Shown here: positions 7,395 to 9,299 of the stretch, piece by piece
How positions within the stretch are numbered: the first letter of the stretch is position 1
How the letters are laid out: each line of letters begins with the position of its first letter
Origin: MB1-2 sp046566065
GTDB lineage: Bacteria > Actinomycetota > CADDZG01 > WHSQ01
Length of the DNA: 9,299 nt
NCBI GenBank assembly: GCA_046566065.1
Contig: JBKHXK010000052.1
Location: 1-9,299 of the forward strand
Direction: 5' to 3'
Position numbers and translations under genes: made by a program
Notes under the pieces: model-generated
Told to the model about the DNA's origin: nothing
What the model saw: only the letters and a program-made list of their open reading frames with translations
The model's database searches: none

Positions 7395-7429
7395 GCTACG
7401 ACAGCGCTGTAGAGCAGCGTTGCCGTAGC
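7395..7429 (-). terminator. Long hairpin, probable terminator of the DABB operon
   Basis: GCTACGACAGCGCTG (7395-7409) pairs with CAGCGTTGCCGTAGC (7415-7429) around a 5-base loop. Fourteen of fifteen positions pair, counting one G-T wobble; the single mismatch is A7401 with C7423. It lies about 70 bases after the 40-residue ORF and 80 bases before the ceramidase-fold start, all on the minus strand. No T-run follows on either strand, so it would be a U-less terminator of the kind proposed for GC-rich bacteria, or an upstream regulatory structure. Confidence 0.5.
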
Positions 7430-7440
7430 GATGTTCGCCA

Positions 7441-7464
7441 CGTGTGGAGTCTCGTGTGGGATCT
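7441..7464. repeat. 12-bp imperfect tandem repeat
   Basis: CGTGTGGAGTCT (7441-7452) is followed directly by CGTGTGGGATCT (7453-7464), identical at 10 of 12 positions. The hexamer CGTGTG occurs again at 7490. It lies in the otherwise empty stretch 7317-7499 between the 40-residue ORF and the ceramidase-fold gene. It could be a pair of operator half-sites or chance in GC-rich DNA. Confidence 0.45.
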
Positions 7465-7499
7465 CGCGGCAGCGCGCCCACGCGGCATACGTGTGCGCC

Positions 7500-7622
7500 T
7501 TACTCCGCTTGCAAATACGCGCGGTCGCGCCCGAACTTGGAGAGCCTGGATTCTTCCTCGGTCAGGCCGATGAAGTCCTGAGCCTGGAAGGAGATCTCAT
7601 CTGGGTAGAAGGTGAACAGCAT
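7500..7622 (-). CDS. Small 40-residue protein, unknown function
   Basis: This is a short ORF of 40 residues, MLFTFYPDEIS to RDRAYLQAE. It is acidic, with no membrane segment and no cysteine. The ATG at 7622 comes four bases after the TGA of the DABB gene, and most codons end in G or C as in the neighbouring genes, which supports coding. I do not recognise a named family, though the ordered pattern PDEI, DFIGLTEEE and AYLQ looks like a conserved small protein rather than random translation. A longer reading from GTG 7640 is possible but would overlap the DABB gene. The only candidate ribosome site, GAGAAG, touches the ATG and is held in the junction hairpin at 7623-7648, so translation probably depends on coupling to the upstream gene. 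Confidence 0.55.
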   Translation of the reverse strand: MLFTFYPDEISFQAQDFIGLTEEESRLSKFGRDRAYLQAE

Positions 7623-7648
7623 CTTCTCAGTGCTTTTCACTGAGGAAG
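7623..7648 (-). promoter_or_regulatory. Hairpin spanning the DABB stop and small-ORF start
   Basis: CTTC-TCAGTG (7623-7632) pairs with CACTGA-GAAG (7638-7643 and 7645-7648) around the 5-base loop CTTTT, leaving one bulged G (7644). That gives ten base pairs. In the minus-strand transcript it includes the DABB stop codon and ends directly at the ATG of the 40-residue ORF, covering its only purine-rich leader. No T-run follows, so translational control fits better than termination. Confidence 0.5.
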
Positions 7649-7941
7649 ACGATTTCTCCTTCTTCGAGGTAGGCGGGAACCTCCATGACATGCAGGTCAG
7701 GCTGTCCCAGACGCTCGACGATCCCCCGAAACAGCTCGGATTCAAGGAATTCGTCGGCTGCCTGTTTCGACTCCCAGACGTAGTTGGCTCCGTAGAGGCC
7801 GCGCTCGGTGTCGACTATGAAGGCCTTCGATCGCATCCCGGGGACCGACTGGTAAGGGACCGCTCTCTCCTGCGCGAGCCGGCGCATCTCGTCCCAGTCG
7901 GTGTCCTCCGGCATGGAGAAGTACGAGGTCATTGCATACAT
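7627..7941 (-). CDS. YdhR-like dimeric alpha/beta-barrel (DABB) protein
   Basis: This 104-residue soluble protein resembles the YdhR-like putative mono-oxygenase group of the ferredoxin-like dimeric alpha/beta-barrel superfamily. The pattern PGMRSKAFIVD (34-44) followed by GLYGANYVWES (48-58), an amphipathic helix with ADEFLESELF (62-71) and a final strand LHVMEVPAY (83-91) is the usual order of strands and helices in such domains. Catalysis is not proven: these proteins often act without cofactor, and some have no known activity. The ATG at 7941 has an excellent AGGAGG (7952-7947) five bases upstream; the second Met at 7932 is further from it and less likely. It is followed after four bases by the 40-residue ORF, which probably shares its transcript. 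Confidence 0.75.
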   Translation of the reverse strand: MYAMTSYFSMPEDTDWDEMRRLAQERAVPYQSVPGMRSKAFIVDTERGLYGANYVWESKQAADEFLESELFRGIVERLGQPDLHVMEVPAYLEEGEIVFLSEKH

Positions 7942-7946
7942 CGACG

Positions 7947-7952
7947 CCTCCT
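7947..7952 (-). promoter_or_regulatory. Strong Shine-Dalgarno of the DABB gene
   Basis: AGGAGG on the minus strand, within AAAAGGAGG, is five bases before the ATG at 7941 and decides this start over the internal Met three codons later. Confidence 0.8.
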
Positions 7953-7988
7953 TTTCCTGTGCGGGCTTGTGCTCTCTTTTAGGGTCGG

Positions 7989-8018
7989 CAGAGGTCGTTT
8001 CGGACGATCAGGCCTCTG
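7989..8018 (-). terminator. Bulged hairpin after the tRNA, possible terminator
   Basis: CAGAGG-TCGT (7989-7998) pairs with ACGA (8004-8007) and CCTCTG (8013-8018) around the loop TTCGG, with a 5-base bulge (8008-8012). It is about 31 bases after the tRNA 3' end on the minus strand and upstream of the DABB gene. No T-run follows on the minus strand, so it may end the tRNA transcript or act in the DABB leader. Confidence 0.3.
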
Positions 8019-8025
8019 ACCTGGG

Positions 8026-8049
8026 ATTTTGCCGCGCGCCATTTTGCAG

Positions 8050-8055
<6 letters not shown>
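8026..8055. repeat. 15-bp tandem repeat overlapping the tRNA 3' end
   Basis: ATTTTGCCGCGCGCC (8026-8040) is followed directly by ATTTTGCAGCGCGCC (8041-8055), with one mismatch. The second copy contains the last bases of the tRNA acceptor stem. It could be a local slippage duplication or a trace of recombination at the tRNA end. Confidence 0.8.
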
Positions 8056-8123
<68 letters not shown>

Positions 8124-8143
8124 CTGAGGTCCATTCTCGCAGG

Positions 8144-9299
8144 TCACACCGCCTCTTGCGAGGTTCGGGTTGCCAAGTAGGTGACCTTCCCCTGGTCGGT
8201 GCGCGACAACTGCGCGACAACTTCTTCCTGCAACGGCGAAGCGAAAGCTCGTTCGAGAGCTTCCTTCGTCCTCTGCACGTCCTCCGGGAAGTCCTTTGTG
8301 TAAACGGTCCTCGTCACGTCGGAATTGTGTCCGAGCATCTTCTTAGCATCCGCCAGAGAGCCGCCGCCATGGGTACCGCTTTGGAGGATGGAAGAAGCGG
8401 ATACCCGCAAGTCTTTGAACTGGACCTCAGGAAGTCCCGCAGCAACCACAGCGGGTTTATAGAACCGGGCGTACACATTGCGGCGAAGCACCCCCCCGTC
8501 AGGCGAGGTGAAGACCCACCCTTCAATGGATGGAAAACGGGCCATGTGGTCTTCGAGCATGGAGCAAAGTCCCTTAGGTAGGTGGATCCTGTTCTTGATG
8601 TGAGTCTTGGTGTCTTTGTAGTAGATGGTTCCTTTGACCTCTGAGTTGGTCGCTCGGATGGTCAGTGTTTCGATGCCTTCTCGAAGGTCCAAATCCTCTA
8701 CCCGTAAGCCAGCGCATTCGCCCCATCGCAAGCCGGTGAACCCGGCGACGCAAACGAGCGTCTTGAACCGGTCATCAATCTTGGATGCCACCCGCCATAT
8801 GTCGTTGGGGGAGATAGCAATACCTTCGCGGACTGCGAACTTCGGGATGTTGACTCTGAGTGCCGGATTGGACTCGATTCGGCCAGAGTAGAACGCGTCA
8901 TTGAGGATTGCCTTCAGCCATCTGTAGCACTTTGGGATCGTTCGACCTTTACCACCGTTCCCCATACACCTAACCCATGCCTGGACGTCCTCCCTCGTAA
9001 TTTCCTCGAGCAACATTTTTCCGAAGTAAGGGTTGAGATGGTTGCGAAGGGTGCCTTCAATGTCGACGATGGTTTTCGGCGCCTTGCTGCCTCCACTGTT
9101 CTCAAGGAACTGATCAGCGAACTCACCGAAAGTCAGACCCCTTCGCCTGCTCCTCGGGTCTTCCCAGGATCCGATCATGACCTCAGCGGACTTGATCTGC
9201 GCTGCCTTAACCGCGTCCGACCTGCTGATGAAGGTCCCTGCCGAACGCCAGGTGCCCCGAGGGCTCCGGAAAAGTCCTTGCCATTTCCCGCTGGGAAGG
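8144..9299 (-). CDS. Tyrosine recombinase / phage-type integrase (5' end outside window)
   Basis: The frame stays open to the right window edge. The 40 residues upstream of the Met at 9178 read like the arm-DNA-binding domain of these enzymes (GKWQGLFRSPRGTW, then AGTFISRSDAVKAA), so that Met is internal and the gene starts beyond the window. Counting from it, the core-binding domain (LTFGEFADQFL to about residue 110) precedes the catalytic domain with R151 (TGLRWGE), the beta-hairpin lysine near K191, R258 (FKDLR), H284 (MLGHNSD) and nucleophile Y293 (TVYTKD). The usual first His of the HxxR box is a lysine (K255), a substitution I recall from other active members. These enzymes move temperate phages and integrative elements. 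Codon and base use are visibly less GC-rich than region 1, which suggests acquired DNA. It is transcribed toward the tRNA-Arg gene 20 bp away. Confidence 0.9.
   Translation of the reverse strand, partial: LPSGKWQGLFRSPRGTWRSAGTFISRSDAVKAAQIKSAEVMIGSWEDPRSRRRGLTFGEFADQFLENSGGSKAPKTIVDIEGTLRNHLNPYFGKMLLEEITREDVQAWVRCMGNGGKGRTIPKCYRWLKAILNDAFYSGRIESNPALRVNIPKFAVREGIAISPNDIWRVASKIDDRFKTLVCVAGFTGLRWGECAGLRVEDLDLREGIETLTIRATNSEVKGTIYYKDTKTHIKNRIHLPKGLCSMLEDHMARFPSIEGWVFTSPDGGVLRRNVYARFYKPAVVAAGLPEVQFKDLRVSASSILQSGTHGGGSLADAKKMLGHNSDVTRTVYTKDFPEDVQRTKEALERAFASPLQEEVVAQLSRTDQGKVTYLATRTSQEAV

Noticed and set aside
6258..7412. Plus-strand 384-codon frame opposite the ceramidase-fold gene
   Set aside because: It is an antisense shadow that begins and ends within the true gene and its leader, without motifs.
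7317..7499. Possible extra gene in the gap
   Set aside because: There is no convincing frame; only the hairpin, the 12-bp tandem repeat and the presumed promoter are supported.
9176..9178. ATG as the true start of the integrase
   Set aside because: The upstream frame is open to the edge and reads like the arm-binding domain of tyrosine recombinases.

Overview
The window is GC-rich, with short inter-gene overlaps and one GTG start. I read it as a chromosomal segment of a high-GC bacterium. The Cph1/Rcp1-like kinase-regulator pair, the secreted ceramidase-fold protein and a near-leaderless start would suit Actinomycetota or a similar uncultured lineage, but no marker gene settles the taxonomy.

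Region 1 (1-4970, + strand) is a tightly packed signalling operon. It begins with the C-terminal 452 residues of a GAF-type histidine kinase cut by the window edge. An Rcp1-type single-domain response regulator follows (8-bp overlap), then a REC-GAF-PAS-HisKA_3 hybrid kinase (4-bp overlap), then a NarL-like receiver fused to an EAL phosphodiesterase domain (4-bp overlap). Receiver aspartates, the H boxes and nearly all EAL catalytic positions are present, so the cassette looks functional. I infer a two-kinase relay whose output is c-di-GMP breakdown rather than transcription.

Region 2 (5069-5397, + strand) holds two very small membrane proteins of 65 and 43 residues, joined by a TGATG overlap. 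They are convergent, with a 20-bp gap, to region 3.

Region 3 (7316-5418, - strand) is one gene for a secreted neutral/alkaline ceramidase-fold protein. It keeps the metal-ligand pattern (HTH, NHPE, PGE, GY) but lacks the classical serine motif. A possible promoter lies almost on top of its start codon.

Region 4 (7941-7500, - strand) is a small operon: a YdhR-like dimeric alpha/beta-barrel protein followed by a 40-residue ORF. A hairpin spans the stop/start junction between them, and a longer hairpin follows as a likely terminator.

Region 5 (8123-8050 and 9299-8144, - strand) holds an Arg(TCT) tRNA gene and, 20 bp upstream of it, a tyrosine recombinase that runs off the right edge. The recombinase is visibly less GC-rich than region 1, so the right end is probably the edge of an integrated element. 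The polarity is unusual because the tRNA 5' end, not its 3' end, faces the integrase. A 15-bp tandem repeat overlaps the tRNA 3' end.
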